From positions 1 through 64,000 of the forward strand of contig NZ_JPMD01000008.1 in assembly GCF_000732635.1 (NCBI RefSeq): DNA of 64,000 nt, written 5' to 3'. Source of the stretch: Clostridium sulfidigenes. GTDB taxonomy: Bacteria; Bacillota; Clostridia; Clostridiales; Clostridiaceae. Below, piece by piece: positions 41,546 to 50,241 of this stretch; within the stretch, counting starts at the first letter, position 1, and each line of letters begins with the position of its first letter. Both the position numbers and the translations under genes were made by a program. Under the pieces are notes generated by a model. It was not told the DNA's origin and made no database searches. It saw nothing but the letters and a program-made list of their open reading frames with translations.

Positions 41546-42769
41546 ATGAATATTAAAAATAATGTTTTATTTCATAAAAAAGAACTGAGACAGTTTTGTA
41601 ATTTAAGATTTATTTTTGGTATTAGCTATAGTTTTATGATCCCCATAATACCACTTTTCTTTGATTCTATAGGAATTAGTACCGTAGTTATTGGTACAGT
41701 AATGTCATTGTATGGAGTAAGTAAAGCTTTAGCGCAAATACCTTTTGGTATGGTATCTGATGCAATAGGAGATAAGTTATTGTTAATAATATCATTAAGC
41801 GTAATGACTTTTGTACCTTTTTTCTATACTATTTCGCATACCCAAATATTAGCTAGCGCTATATACATAGTACAAGGAGGAATACTTGGAATGGCTGCTC
41901 CAGCCACATTTTCAATATTATCTAGGTCACTAGATGAGGAAAAGAGGGGGGAATGTACAGGGTTAGCCTCTGCAGTTTTTACACTTGGTGGTGGAATTGG
42001 GGCAGCAGTAGGTGGATTTATTGTTTCAAAATATAATAACTACAATATAGTATTTTATATAACGTCAATCGGAATATTTTTTTCAGTTGTATTTGCAGTT
42101 TTTAAAATAAAAAAATCTAGTGGAACAATAAAAAAAAATAAACCTATAAAGAAAGGTATTAAAGTTAATAGTAGAGTTAAAGTAATCTTTAAGGATATTA
42201 GAAAATACAAACTTGGATGTAAAATTATATTATTAGGGTCTATTGCATTTTTAGGAGATTTCATATTTGGTTGCATAGTCTCTGTTTTTCCCTTTTATGG
42301 TCAACAGGTATTAGGAGCATCAATTGGATATACATCAGCAATAATATCAATGTATTTATTTGTATTTGGTTTTGGTGCACCTATAGCTGGTTGGATAAGT
42401 GATAAGATAGGAAATAAAAAGCAATTACTTATTTCTTTTATGATTATGAGTGCAGCATTATTAGGGTTATATTTTGTAAGAGGATTAATTATATTTACCT
42501 CAATAATTATAATATACTTTCTGGGAGCTACGTTTTTAAATGCAGCGCTACAAAGTTTGCTTTCAGAATTTGGTGATAATGATAATATAAAAGGAATTGT
42601 ATTTGGAGTTGTAGGTGCCTTTGAAGCATTTGGATATGCACTTGGACCAATAGTTTCTGCATATATTTATGGATTAAATAAGTCATTATTATTTCTAAAT
42701 TTATTAATAGTTTCAATTTTAGTTTCAGTTATTGATTTAATATTATGTAAAAAAGCTTATATAACATAA
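41546..42769 (+). CDS. MFS transporter (second of a tandem pair)
   Basis: 407 residues, twelve helices, closely similar throughout to the preceding transporter (for example RFIFGISYSFMIPIIPLFFD, GMVSDAIGDKLLL, FTLGGGIGAAVGG, LGPIVSAYIYGLNKS). The central loop is longer and more basic (KIKKSSGTIKKNKPIKKG). Its ribosome site is buried in an 11-bp hairpin that the first copy lacks, so expression of the two copies may differ. Substrate unknown; export of a toxic compound is the usual role of such proteins. Confidence 0.87.
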   Translation: MNIKNNVLFHKKELRQFCNLRFIFGISYSFMIPIIPLFFDSIGISTVVIGTVMSLYGVSKALAQIPFGMVSDAIGDKLLLIISLSVMTFVPFFYTISHTQILASAIYIVQGGILGMAAPATFSILSRSLDEEKRGECTGLASAVFTLGGGIGAAVGGFIVSKYNNYNIVFYITSIGIFFSVVFAVFKIKKSSGTIKKNKPIKKGIKVNSRVKVIFKDIRKYKLGCKIILLGSIAFLGDFIFGCIVSVFPFYGQQVLGASIGYTSAIISMYLFVFGFGAPIAGWISDKIGNKKQLLISFMIMSAALLGLYFVRGLIIFTSIIIIYFLGATFLNAALQSLLSEFGDNDNIKGIVFGVVGAFEAFGYALGPIVSAYIYGLNKSLLFLNLLIVSILVSVIDLILCKKAYIT

Positions 42770-42835
42770 AGTAGTTAAGTATATTAATAAAATATTTTAT
42801 TGGTTATTAAATGAAATATAAGAAATATAAGATTT

Positions 42836-42871
42836 AAAAATTTTCTAAAAGATATTTTTAGAGAATTTTTT
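42836..42871 (+). terminator. Terminator after the MFS pair
   Basis: AAAAATTTTCTAAAA (42836-42850) pairs with TTTTAGAGAATTTTT (42856-42870), one G-U, GATAT loop, T run. Confidence 0.72.
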
Positions 42872-42957
42872 CTTTTTTGAAGAATATGTATAAAAAAGGA
42901 GAGTTTTTTGTGTATTTAAATTTGCATTAATAAAGAATAAAATTGGGGGAGGTTGAA

Positions 42958-43599
42958 ATGATAAAAGAGGTATTTCTATTATATATTGATAGGTGGCAAT
43001 TTTTCTTAAAGCTAACAATGGAACACTTGAAAATTTCAGGAATATCTATATTAATAGCTTCAATAATAGGGTTAATATTAGGAATTTTTATTAGTGAGTA
43101 TAAAAAGACATCTCCATTTATTCTTGGTATAACAAATTTTGTTTATACAATTCCATCTATATCACTTCTAGGTTTTTTAATTCCTTTTTCAGGTATTGGA
43201 AATACTACAGCAGTAATAACCCTTACCATTTATGCACTTTTACCAATGGTTAGAAATACATATACAGGTATAGAAAATATAGATCCTTCCATAATTGAGT
43301 CTGCAAAAGGAATGGGTAGTACACCTTTTGAAATATTATGTAAAGTTAAACTTCCTCTTGCTACTACAGTGATATTATCGGGACTTAGAAATATGGTAGT
43401 TATGACAATTGCTCTTGGCGGTATTGCTTCATTTATTGGGGCAGGTGGGCTTGGAGTGGCAATTTATAGAGGTATAACTACAAATAATAAAACCATGACT
43501 ATTGCAGGAAGTTTATTAATAGCTTTACTAGCATTGATATTTGATTTTATTATTGGAAGTATTGATAAAATTATTAAAAGGAAATGGAGGTTATTATAA
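42958..43599 (+). CDS. Osmoprotectant (glycine betaine/choline) ABC transporter permease
   Basis: 213-residue OpuBB/ProW-type permease with about five to six helices. Core motifs: TLTIYALLPMVRNTYTGI and the EAA-loop IESAKGMGSTPFEILCKVKLPLA, followed by GGIASFIGAGGLG. A TTG inside the ribosome site is rejected; GGGGGAGG precedes the ATG. It is followed by a binding lipoprotein and an ATPase gene, giving a complete importer with one permease type, which would act as a homodimer. Expected to be salt-inducible, but I see no specific operator. Confidence 0.9.
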   Translation: MIKEVFLLYIDRWQFFLKLTMEHLKISGISILIASIIGLILGIFISEYKKTSPFILGITNFVYTIPSISLLGFLIPFSGIGNTTAVITLTIYALLPMVRNTYTGIENIDPSIIESAKGMGSTPFEILCKVKLPLATTVILSGLRNMVVMTIALGGIASFIGAGGLGVAIYRGITTNNKTMTIAGSLLIALLALIFDFIIGSIDKIIKRKWRLL

Positions 43600-43602
43600 T
43601 TC

Positions 43603-44508
43603 ATGAAAAATTTAAAGAAATATTGTAAAAAGTTTTCTCTATTATTGTTATTTATTTTCGTAGTTTCTATGGTAGGATGTTCAAGTAAAAGCAAAACCAT
43701 TAAGATAGCAACAAAACCAATGACTGAACAATTTATCTTAGGTGAGATGCTAGCATTACTTATCGAAGATAATACTGATTTGGAGGCTGAAATTACTAAA
43801 GGAGTAGGCGGTGGCACAAGTAATATTCACCCTGCCATTGTAAAGGGTGATTTTGATCTTTACCCAGAATATACTGGAACTGGTTGGAGCTTTGTACTAA
43901 AAGAAGAGAGAATTCCGGATGATGAAACCTTATATAAGGAGCTTACAGAAAAATATGAAAGTCAGTACAACTTAAAGTGGGTTGGATTGTATGGATTTAA
44001 TAATACTTTTGGGCTAGTAATAAGAAAAGATATTGCAGAAAAGTATAATGTTAAGACTTACTCTGATCTTGCAGCATATTCACCAGAGCTTATATTTGGA
44101 GCTGAATATGACTTTTATGAAAGAGAAGATGGATATGATGCATTATGTTCTACTTACGGATTAAAGTTTAAAAAGGCGTTAGATATGGATATTGGTCTTA
44201 AATATGAAGCTATAAATTCTAAGGAAATTGATGTAATGAATATATTCACAACAGATGGCCAACTTGCCAGTTCAGATATAGTAGTACTTAAAGATGATAA
44301 AAACTTCTATCAAACTTATTATTGCGGAACTGTTATACGTGAAGAGGTCCTTGAGAAATACCCAGAATTGAAAGCGGTTCTGACTAAAATGGAAAATATA
44401 CTAACTGATAAAGAAATGGCAGAATTAAATCATAAAGTAGATGGAAATGGCCTTGATGAAAGAGAAGTGGCAAAAGAATTCCTAATAAATAAAGGATTAT
44501 TAAAGTAA
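43603..44508 (+). CDS. Osmoprotectant-binding lipoprotein (OpuBC/ProX-like)
   Basis: 301 residues. A signal peptide ends in VVSMVGC, a lipobox with Cys near residue 23. The mature part is a type II binding protein of the OpuAC/QAT family: IKIATKPMTEQFILGEML, DFDLYPEYTGTGWSFVL and NVMNIFTTDGQLASSDIVVL-like segments line the ligand cleft for quaternary ammonium compounds. It begins 4 bp after the permease gene. Choline, betaine and carnitine cannot be told apart from sequence alone. Confidence 0.9.
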   Translation: MKNLKKYCKKFSLLLLFIFVVSMVGCSSKSKTIKIATKPMTEQFILGEMLALLIEDNTDLEAEITKGVGGGTSNIHPAIVKGDFDLYPEYTGTGWSFVLKEERIPDDETLYKELTEKYESQYNLKWVGLYGFNNTFGLVIRKDIAEKYNVKTYSDLAAYSPELIFGAEYDFYEREDGYDALCSTYGLKFKKALDMDIGLKYEAINSKEIDVMNIFTTDGQLASSDIVVLKDDKNFYQTYYCGTVIREEVLEKYPELKAVLTKMENILTDKEMAELNHKVDGNGLDEREVAKEFLINKGLLK

Positions 44509-44529
44509 TTATAGCAGAGGGAGAAATGT

Positions 44530-45261
44530 ATGGAAAAACAAGATATTATACATTTTGAAAGTGTGTCAAAGGCATATGGTAATAACTTGATATTAAACGA
44601 TTTTAATTTAAAGATAAATAAAGGAGAATTTTTAACGATAATAGGTAGTTCAGGTTGTGGTAAAACTACGGTACTAAAATTGATAAATGGATTACTTACA
44701 CCAGAGGCAGGAAAGATACATGTAAATGGAGAGGATATATCGAGGGTGAATCAAATAGAATTTAGACGAAGAGTTGGGTATGTTATCCAAGGAGTTGGAT
44801 TATTTCCACATATGAATATAAGGAAAAATATCTCTTATGTACCTAATCTAATAAAGAAAGATGATAAAAGAAAGATAGCGTCTAAAGTTGAAGAGCTAAT
44901 AAAAGTTGTTGGATTAAGTGAAGATACGTTAGACCGTTATCCAAGTGAACTTTCAGGAGGTCAGCGTCAAAGAGTTGGTCTTGCAAGAGCCCTAGCTGCA
45001 TCACCAGAGATATTACTTATGGATGAACCCTTTGGTGCAGTTGATGAAATAACTAGAAAGTTATTGCAAGAAGAAATCTTACGTATTTATAAAGAGGTCA
45101 ATGTAACCATTGTATTTATTACTCATGATATCAAAGAAGCATTAAAACTTGGAACTAGAGTGCTTGTCATGGATAAGGGGAAAATAATACAAATTGGACC
45201 ACCAGCTGAAATAATAGATAATCCTAAAACTGATTTCGTAAAAAAATTAATTGGTAGATGA
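44530..45261 (+). CDS. Osmoprotectant ABC transporter ATP-binding protein
   Basis: 243-residue ABC ATPase (OpuBA/ProV/GbuA class). Walker A GSSGCGKTT (about 37-45), Q-loop GYVIQGVGLFPHM typical of this subfamily, signature LSGGQRQRVGLARAL, Walker B ILLMDEPFGAVD, and switch His in FITHDIKEAL. It lacks the C-terminal CBS pair found in many ProV/OpuCA proteins, so osmotic gating by CBS domains is not expected. Last gene of the importer operon. Confidence 0.92.
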   Translation: MEKQDIIHFESVSKAYGNNLILNDFNLKINKGEFLTIIGSSGCGKTTVLKLINGLLTPEAGKIHVNGEDISRVNQIEFRRRVGYVIQGVGLFPHMNIRKNISYVPNLIKKDDKRKIASKVEELIKVVGLSEDTLDRYPSELSGGQRQRVGLARALAASPEILLMDEPFGAVDEITRKLLQEEILRIYKEVNVTIVFITHDIKEALKLGTRVLVMDKGKIIQIGPPAEIIDNPKTDFVKKLIGR

Positions 45262-45433
45262 TAATAAATATAATAAAGTTAAGGGTATAACGAGCATGAA
45301 TACTAGACTTTAAATCATAAATATGTTATTGTAGATAAAATATTATAATGGAAACTTCTTCTTATATTTGTTTGAAGAAGTAAATCTACTAACAAAAGTG
45401 TAGAGGTGAAATGTCATTTAAGGAGGGCTTTAT

Positions 45434-46162
45434 ATGGGAAAGATTGCAGCATTTTTTGATATAGATGGAACTATCTATAGAGAAGGTTTAATAACAGAAG
45501 TTTTTAAAAAAATAATAAAATATGAGTTAGTTGAAGAAGATAAATGGTATAATGAAGTTAGGCCAGCTTTTTCCAAGTGGGATATTAGACAAGGGGATTA
45601 TGATACCTATTTACTTAAAATGATTGACGTTTATATTGAGGCAACTAAGGGTTTGAGTAAAGAACATATAGAACATATAGCTAGAAATGTGATTAATCAG
45701 AAAGGTGATAGGGTATATACATTTTCTAGGGATAAAATTAAATGGCATAAGGAACAAGGCCATGTTGTAATTGCTATTTCTGGATCTCCTATAGAGCTTG
45801 TAAGAGAGATGGCGGGAAAATATGAAATGGACGATTTTAGGGGTACCATTTATAAAGCCGATGACAGTGGGAAATATACAGGTGAAATTATTCCAATGTG
45901 GGATTCTATAAGTAAAGAAAATGCTTTAATGGAGTTAAAAGAAAAATATGATATAGATTTAAGTAAAAGTTATGCTTACGGAGATACTTCTGGGGATTTA
46001 ACTATGTTTAAATCTGTAGGAAATCCATATGCTATAAATCCAACTAAAGAACTAATTTCAAAGATAATAGAAAATGAAGAAGTAAAGAATAAAATCAATG
46101 TTATAGTGGAACGAAAAGATGTTATTTATAAATTAGATATTAATAATTTAGAGTTAATCTAA
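45434..46162 (+). CDS. HAD-superfamily (subfamily IB) hydrolase
   Basis: 242 residues. Motif I FFDIDGTIY holds the nucleophile Asp near 8 and the acid Asp; motif II VIAISGSPIEL (Ser); Lys in KYTGEIIP region, and motif III YGDTSGDLTMF with acidic metal ligands. This is the SerB/PSPase-like IB pattern; the large cap (about 20-100) differs from SerB itself. A phosphatase on a small metabolite is likely. GGAGGG precedes the ATG; the leader has an 8-bp hairpin (45354-45381) just upstream. Monocistronic. Confidence 0.86.
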   Translation: MGKIAAFFDIDGTIYREGLITEVFKKIIKYELVEEDKWYNEVRPAFSKWDIRQGDYDTYLLKMIDVYIEATKGLSKEHIEHIARNVINQKGDRVYTFSRDKIKWHKEQGHVVIAISGSPIELVREMAGKYEMDDFRGTIYKADDSGKYTGEIIPMWDSISKENALMELKEKYDIDLSKSYAYGDTSGDLTMFKSVGNPYAINPTKELISKIIENEEVKNKINVIVERKDVIYKLDINNLELI

Positions 46163-46197
46163 GTAAAAGAAAGTTTTACAATTTAGGGTATAGCTTG

Positions 46198-46235
46198 AGT
46201 GGCGTTACAATAGAAGTCTTGTAACGCCACTTTTA
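46198..46235 (+). terminator. Terminator after the HAD hydrolase
   Basis: Perfect 13-bp stem AGTGGCGTTACAA (46198-46210) / TTGTAACGCCACT (46219-46231), then TTTT. Confidence 0.88.
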
Positions 46236-46268
46236 AACATAACACTTTCTTACAAAAGGGGGATTTGT

Positions 46269-47516
46269 ATGATTAGATTTGAGATAATTACAAGAGATAG
46301 ATTGGGGATTACAGTAGAGATATTAGAGAAAATTTACAATAGGAAAATTAACTTAATTTCTATGGAAGTGTTTTTTCAAAAGGTATGTGTAAAGGTTGAG
46401 GACATGGAAGATGGGTTAAAGAAGGAACTAATGAAAGAGATTTGTAATATTAAAGATATTATTTCTGTTAAAGAAATGGAGTTATTATATTATGAACAGA
46501 AAGAAAAAAAGTTAAAAGCTATAATAGATTCGATAGAGGATAGGGAATTCAAGAACATAATTGGTACAAGCAAGGCAATAGAGCGGGTTAAAAATATGAC
46601 TTTGACTATTGCAAAGAGCAACTCAACGGTATTATTAAGAGGTGAAAGTGGTACAGGTAAGGAAATTTTTGCAAAGGCAATACATGATATAAGCCCTAGG
46701 TGTAATAAGAATTTTATTGCTATTAACTGTGCAGCATTACCAGAAACCTTATTAGAGAGTGAATTGTTTGGATATGAGCCAGGAAGTTTTACAGGTGCAA
46801 TGATAGGTGGAAAGGATGGAATTATTAAAGAAGCTAGTGGAGGAACTTTATTTTTAGATGAAATAGGAGAAATGCCTATGTTTATCCAAGCAAAGTTATT
46901 AAGGGTGATACAAGAAGGGAAAATTAGAAAAATTGGTAGTAATAAAGAAGAAGCCATAGATGTAAGAATCATAGCTGCGACTAATAATAATCTTGAAGAC
47001 ATGATTAAGGATAAAACTTTTAGAGAAGATTTATATTATAGATTAAATGTAGTTCCTATGTATATTCCAACATTACAGGAACGATTAGAGGACATTCCAC
47101 TTTTTGTACAGTTCTTTATAGATAAGTTAAATTATAAATTAAATAAAAATATAAAGGGCGCTGATGTTGATTTCATTAGCGAGTTAATGAAATATCATTG
47201 GCCTGGCAATGTTAGGGAGTTACAAAATGTTATAGAAAGAGCAATGAATTTATGCAAAGGGGATATATTAACTGCAGAGGACATTTTCATTAATTTTAAG
47301 AATGATATTTATAGCTATGGTCCTAAAGAGATTATAGATAAAAAATCTGATGAATATTTGCAGCTACCATTAAAAGATATAATGGAGAAATGTGAAAAAG
47401 AAATTATTAAAAAAACTATAGATAATTACAAGAGTTATAGAAAAGCTGCAAGTGTACTTAAAGTTTCTCATACTACAATAATGAATAAAATTAATAAATA
47501 CAATATAAAAATTTAA
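46269..47516 (+). CDS. TyrR-like sigma-54-dependent transcriptional activator
   Basis: 415 residues. N-terminal ACT domain (about 1-75, FEIITRDRLGITVEILEKIY), a short linker, then an AAA+ domain (about 97-325) with Walker A GESGTGKE, the sigma-54-contact loop GSFTGA (172-177, a Ser variant of GAFTGA), Walker B FLDEIGEM and the arginine-finger region. A Fis/TyrR-type helix-turn-helix ends the protein (YRKAASVLKVSHTTIMNKI). E. coli TyrR lacks a working sigma-54 loop, whereas this one keeps it. The ACT domain implies an amino-acid effector. Three TyrR-type boxes and a -24/-12 promoter for methionine gamma-lyase follow directly. Confidence 0.92.
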   Translation: MIRFEIITRDRLGITVEILEKIYNRKINLISMEVFFQKVCVKVEDMEDGLKKELMKEICNIKDIISVKEMELLYYEQKEKKLKAIIDSIEDREFKNIIGTSKAIERVKNMTLTIAKSNSTVLLRGESGTGKEIFAKAIHDISPRCNKNFIAINCAALPETLLESELFGYEPGSFTGAMIGGKDGIIKEASGGTLFLDEIGEMPMFIQAKLLRVIQEGKIRKIGSNKEEAIDVRIIAATNNNLEDMIKDKTFREDLYYRLNVVPMYIPTLQERLEDIPLFVQFFIDKLNYKLNKNIKGADVDFISELMKYHWPGNVRELQNVIERAMNLCKGDILTAEDIFINFKNDIYSYGPKEIIDKKSDEYLQLPLKDIMEKCEKEIIKKTIDNYKSYRKAASVLKVSHTTIMNKINKYNIKI

Positions 47517-47535
47517 GTATTTTTATATTTACATC

Positions 47536-47605
47536 TGTAAAAATTAATTTACAGATGTAAAGAAATATTTACAAAAAAATTCTGATAAGTAAAGAAATAT
47601 TTACA
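47536..47605. promoter_or_regulatory. Three TyrR-type boxes (activator sites)
   Basis: TGTAAA-N6-TTTACA at 47536-47553 and 47556-47573, both exact matches to the E. coli TyrR consensus, and AGTAAA-N6-TTTACA at 47588-47605. They lie 130-200 bp before the sigma-54 promoter, the normal distance for enhancer-like sites. The first box is part of a larger inverted repeat (TTTACATC...GATGTAAA). Confidence 0.78.
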
Positions 47606-47733
47606 ATAACTTAGTATAAATATTAAGAGTTGCATATTATAAAAATAAATGAGATTCTCCTTTCCTTGTTATTAAAGCTTTGTGTAAAACTATATTCACC
47701 TAGATCTAAGTATCACTTAAATTACCTTTAATT

Positions 47734-47749
47734 TGGCACTAGAATTGCT
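47734..47749 (+). promoter_or_regulatory. Sigma-54 (-24/-12) promoter of methionine gamma-lyase
   Basis: TGGCAC with GG at 47735-47736 and TTGCT with GC at 47747-47748, exactly 10 bp between GG and GC. It is 42 bp before the megL ATG. Confidence 0.85.
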
Positions 47750-47790
47750 ATATATTATTGTGAAAATATTTATATTGGGAGGTCAAATTA

Positions 47791-48987
47791 ATGGGGAATA
47801 ATTTAAAAACAATGGGCTTTGCTACTAGAGCAATTCATGGTGGACACGTTAAGGATCAATTTGGTGCTTTAGCTACTCCTATTCATCAAACAGCAACCTT
47901 TACTTTCGAATCTGCAGAGCAAGGTGGTAGAAGATTTGCTCTTGAAGAAGGTGGATATATATATTCAAGACTTGGAAATCCAACAAATACTCAATTGGAA
48001 GAGAAGTTAGCAATGCTAGAAGGTGCAGAGGCAGCAATTTCTACTGCATCTGGCATTGGAGCTGTTGCATCAGCATTTTGGACAGTGTTAAAAGCTGGAG
48101 ACCATGTGGTAGCAGCAAAAACTCTTTATGGATGTACCTATGCTTATTTAAATCATGGAATAAGCAGATATGGGGTTGAGGTAACTTTTGTAGATACTAC
48201 TAAACTTGAAGAAGTAAGACAGGCTATGAGAGACAATACCAAGGTAGTTTATTTAGAAACACCAGCAAATCCAAACCTTGAAGTTGCAGATATAGAAGCT
48301 ATAAGTAAGATAGCTCACAAGAATAAGGATTGTATAGTAATGGTTGACAATACTTTCTGTACTCCATATATTCAAAGACCATTAGAATTTGGAGCTGATG
48401 TAGTAATTCATTCAGGAACAAAGTTCTTAAATGGTCATGGAGATGTAATTTCTGGTTTTGTAGTTGGAAGTGGCGAATTTATAAAGAATGTTAGATTATT
48501 TGGTGTAAAGGATATGACAGGAGCTAGCTTAAGTCCTTTTGATGCATTTTTAATCATTAGAGGTATGAAAACTCTAGAAATAAGAATGGAAAAACATTGT
48601 GAAAATGCTATGAAAGTAGCTAAATTTTTAGAAGGACATAGTGCAGTGGAAAAAGTATATTATCCAGGTTTAGAAAGCTTCCCACAATATGAATTAGCTA
48701 AAAAGCAAATGTCTTTACCAGGAGCTGTAATAGCTTTTGAGGTAAAAGGTGGAATCGAAGAAGGTAAGAAAGTTATAAACAGTACAGAGCTTTGTACAAT
48801 AGCAGTAAGTCTTGGAGATGCTGAAACTTTAATTCAACATCCAGCATCAATGACACATTCTCCATATACTAAGGAAGAAAGAGAAATGGCTGGTATTAGT
48901 GATGGATTAATAAGAATAGCTGTTGGTCTTGAAAATGTGGAAGATATAATAAATGATTTAGATAAGGCATTAAAGTCTATTTCATAG
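47791..48987 (+). CDS. megL: Methionine gamma-lyase
   Basis: PLP enzyme of 398 residues of the Cys/Met metabolism family, splitting L-methionine into methanethiol, 2-oxobutyrate and ammonia. PLP lysine in HSGTKFLNGHGDV, the IYSRLGNPTN phosphate-binding segment from the neighbouring subunit, VMVDNTFCTPY, and LYGCTYAYLNHG with the Cys characteristic of true MGLs rather than cystathionine lyases. The C-terminal VSLGDAETLIQHPASMTHS is conserved. GGGAGGTC precedes the ATG. Sigma-54 and TyrR-like control implies induction by an amino acid, giving a fermentative route to energy via 2-oxobutyrate. Confidence 0.93.
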   Translation: MGNNLKTMGFATRAIHGGHVKDQFGALATPIHQTATFTFESAEQGGRRFALEEGGYIYSRLGNPTNTQLEEKLAMLEGAEAAISTASGIGAVASAFWTVLKAGDHVVAAKTLYGCTYAYLNHGISRYGVEVTFVDTTKLEEVRQAMRDNTKVVYLETPANPNLEVADIEAISKIAHKNKDCIVMVDNTFCTPYIQRPLEFGADVVIHSGTKFLNGHGDVISGFVVGSGEFIKNVRLFGVKDMTGASLSPFDAFLIIRGMKTLEIRMEKHCENAMKVAKFLEGHSAVEKVYYPGLESFPQYELAKKQMSLPGAVIAFEVKGGIEEGKKVINSTELCTIAVSLGDAETLIQHPASMTHSPYTKEEREMAGISDGLIRIAVGLENVEDIINDLDKALKSIS

Positions 48988-49008
48988 AATAAATAGTAAA
49001 ATAATATT

Positions 49009-49056
49009 AAAAAATGACTTGCAACTGTAAGATTTATAGTTGCAAGTCATTTTTTA
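49009..49056 (+). terminator. Terminator after megL
   Basis: AAAATGACTTGCAACT (49011-49026) pairs with AGTTGCAAGTCATTTT (49038-49053), followed by TT. Confidence 0.88.
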
Positions 49057-49135
49057 TCCTGCGAACTCCTTCTAAGAAAAAAACTCTGTTTATTTAGTAT
49101 AAAATGGTAAAGCAAAGAGATACTGTTTGCAAGGT

Positions 49136-49164
49136 ATCAATACTAATATTATTTGCATAATATA
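49136..49164 (+). promoter_or_regulatory. Possible sporulation (sigma-E/sigma-K-like) promoter
   Basis: CATAATATA (49156-49164) matches the CATANNNTA -10, with ATC at 49136-49138, 17 bp before it. A match this short is expected by chance in AT-rich DNA. Confidence 0.3.
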
Positions 49165-49205
49165 TATAAACAAGTCTAATGTTTATAAACAAAGGAAGTG
49201 AGTAT

Positions 49206-49694
49206 ATGTTTGCTTTACAAGAGGATGGTAATGGGTTAGGTATATTTTTCATATTTAGTTTTCTTATAATATATATGAATAATTGTAAAAAATGTTGTAG
49301 AAAGACACCCTATGAATTAGGATTAGAATTAATCAATTTAGGTGCGGAAGAGGAAGGAAGACTTGCACAATTTTTAAGATGTGAAAGTGAGAAGATTGAA
49401 TGTCTTATAGATAAGGCTAAGAAAAATCATTGTTGCTGTGATAAAATTACTGGCAAGGATTTGATTGAAGTTAACAAATGTATTAAGAGTACCCTTTGTC
49501 ATATTGCAATAATTGAAAAATCTATTTTTGAAAAAATCAAAGTAGGAAAAGAGTTGATGTCAATGAAAAATTGCCACTGCCCGATTCCTCCTAGCTCAAA
49601 TAACTCATGTGATGATGAAAACTATGATTTAATACTTAATGTTATTTTAGTAATTTTTCTAATTAATAGAAGCAAAATGCAATATATATGTTAA
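49206..49694 (+). CDS. Cys-rich small protein, paralogue of the following gene
   Basis: 162 residues from the ATG after AAAGGAAGTGAG. One hydrophobic segment near the start (LGIFFIFSFLIIY), Cys clusters CKKCC, HCCC and NCHCP, and a helical core: LGLELINLGAEEEGRLAQFL, CESEKIECLIDKA, DLIEVNKCIKSTLCHIAIIE, IFEKIKVGKELM. The core aligns from end to end with the next protein (MLSGALMEAGLASFVQAESE, ELIQVNRDATDAFEAIRDIE). No family known to me. The two lie beside a clostripain-like peptidase and another Cys-rich protein; a spore-surface role is a guess. Confidence 0.7.
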   Translation: MFALQEDGNGLGIFFIFSFLIIYMNNCKKCCRKTPYELGLELINLGAEEEGRLAQFLRCESEKIECLIDKAKKNHCCCDKITGKDLIEVNKCIKSTLCHIAIIEKSIFEKIKVGKELMSMKNCHCPIPPSSNNSCDDENYDLILNVILVIFLINRSKMQYIC

Positions 49695-49801
49695 AAGATT
49701 TTTACAATGGAGTAACACTTATAATATATTGTTTATACAATATAATAAACAGTAAATTTCATATTAAAAAACTAGTTATGATAAATTTAGGGGGTAAAAA
49801 A

Positions 49802-50125
49802 ATGGGAGCACCAGTATTAAATTGTGAACCAATTTGTGTAATAGGAAAAAAATTAATGTTATCAGGAGCTTTAATGGAAGCTGGACTTGCATCATTTGTT
49901 CAAGCAGAAAGTGAAAAGATAGAGGCATTAGTACCACTAGTTGCAGATACACCAGAGATTACACCGGCTGAGTTAATTCAAGTAAATAGAGATGCAACAG
50001 ATGCATTCGAAGCAATTAGAGATATCGAGACAATAATTTTTCAAAAGATACAATTAGGTAATGCTTTATATAATGTAGGTACTGGAGATGACGTTTGTCC
50101 ATGTCCAAATGGTAATGAAGAGTAA
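49802..50125 (+). CDS. Small helical protein, paralogue of the preceding gene
   Basis: 107 residues from the ATG after AGGGGG; a longer frame upstream has no site. The N-terminal NCEPICVIG and C-terminal DDVCPCPNGNEE carry Cys; the middle is two helical hairpins (KKLMLSGALMEAGLASFVQ, AESEKIEALVPLV, TPAELIQVNRDATDAFEAIR, IIFQKIQLGNALYNVG). It is shorter than the preceding paralogue and lacks its hydrophobic segment. No known family recognised. The strong ribosome site suggests high expression. Confidence 0.72.
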   Translation: MGAPVLNCEPICVIGKKLMLSGALMEAGLASFVQAESEKIEALVPLVADTPEITPAELIQVNRDATDAFEAIRDIETIIFQKIQLGNALYNVGTGDDVCPCPNGNEE

Positions 50126-50203
50126 AAAAATTATATAAGGTTTTTTATAAAGACAAGATTCTTTAAAAGAACCTTGCCTCTATATTATATTTTATTTGTT
50201 TAA

Positions 50204-50241
50204 AAAAAGGTTCATTCTGAAAATTCAGGATGAACCTTTTT
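50204..50241. terminator. Bidirectional terminator
   Basis: AAAAAGGTTCATTCTGA (50204-50220) / TCAGGATGAACCTTTTT (50225-50241), one G-U pair, AAAT loop. It overlaps the stop of the convergent peptidase gene. Confidence 0.83.

Noticed and set aside
49206-49694. Metallothionein-like protein
   Set aside because: Although Cys-rich at the ends, it has a long helical core and aligns with a Cys-poor paralogue.
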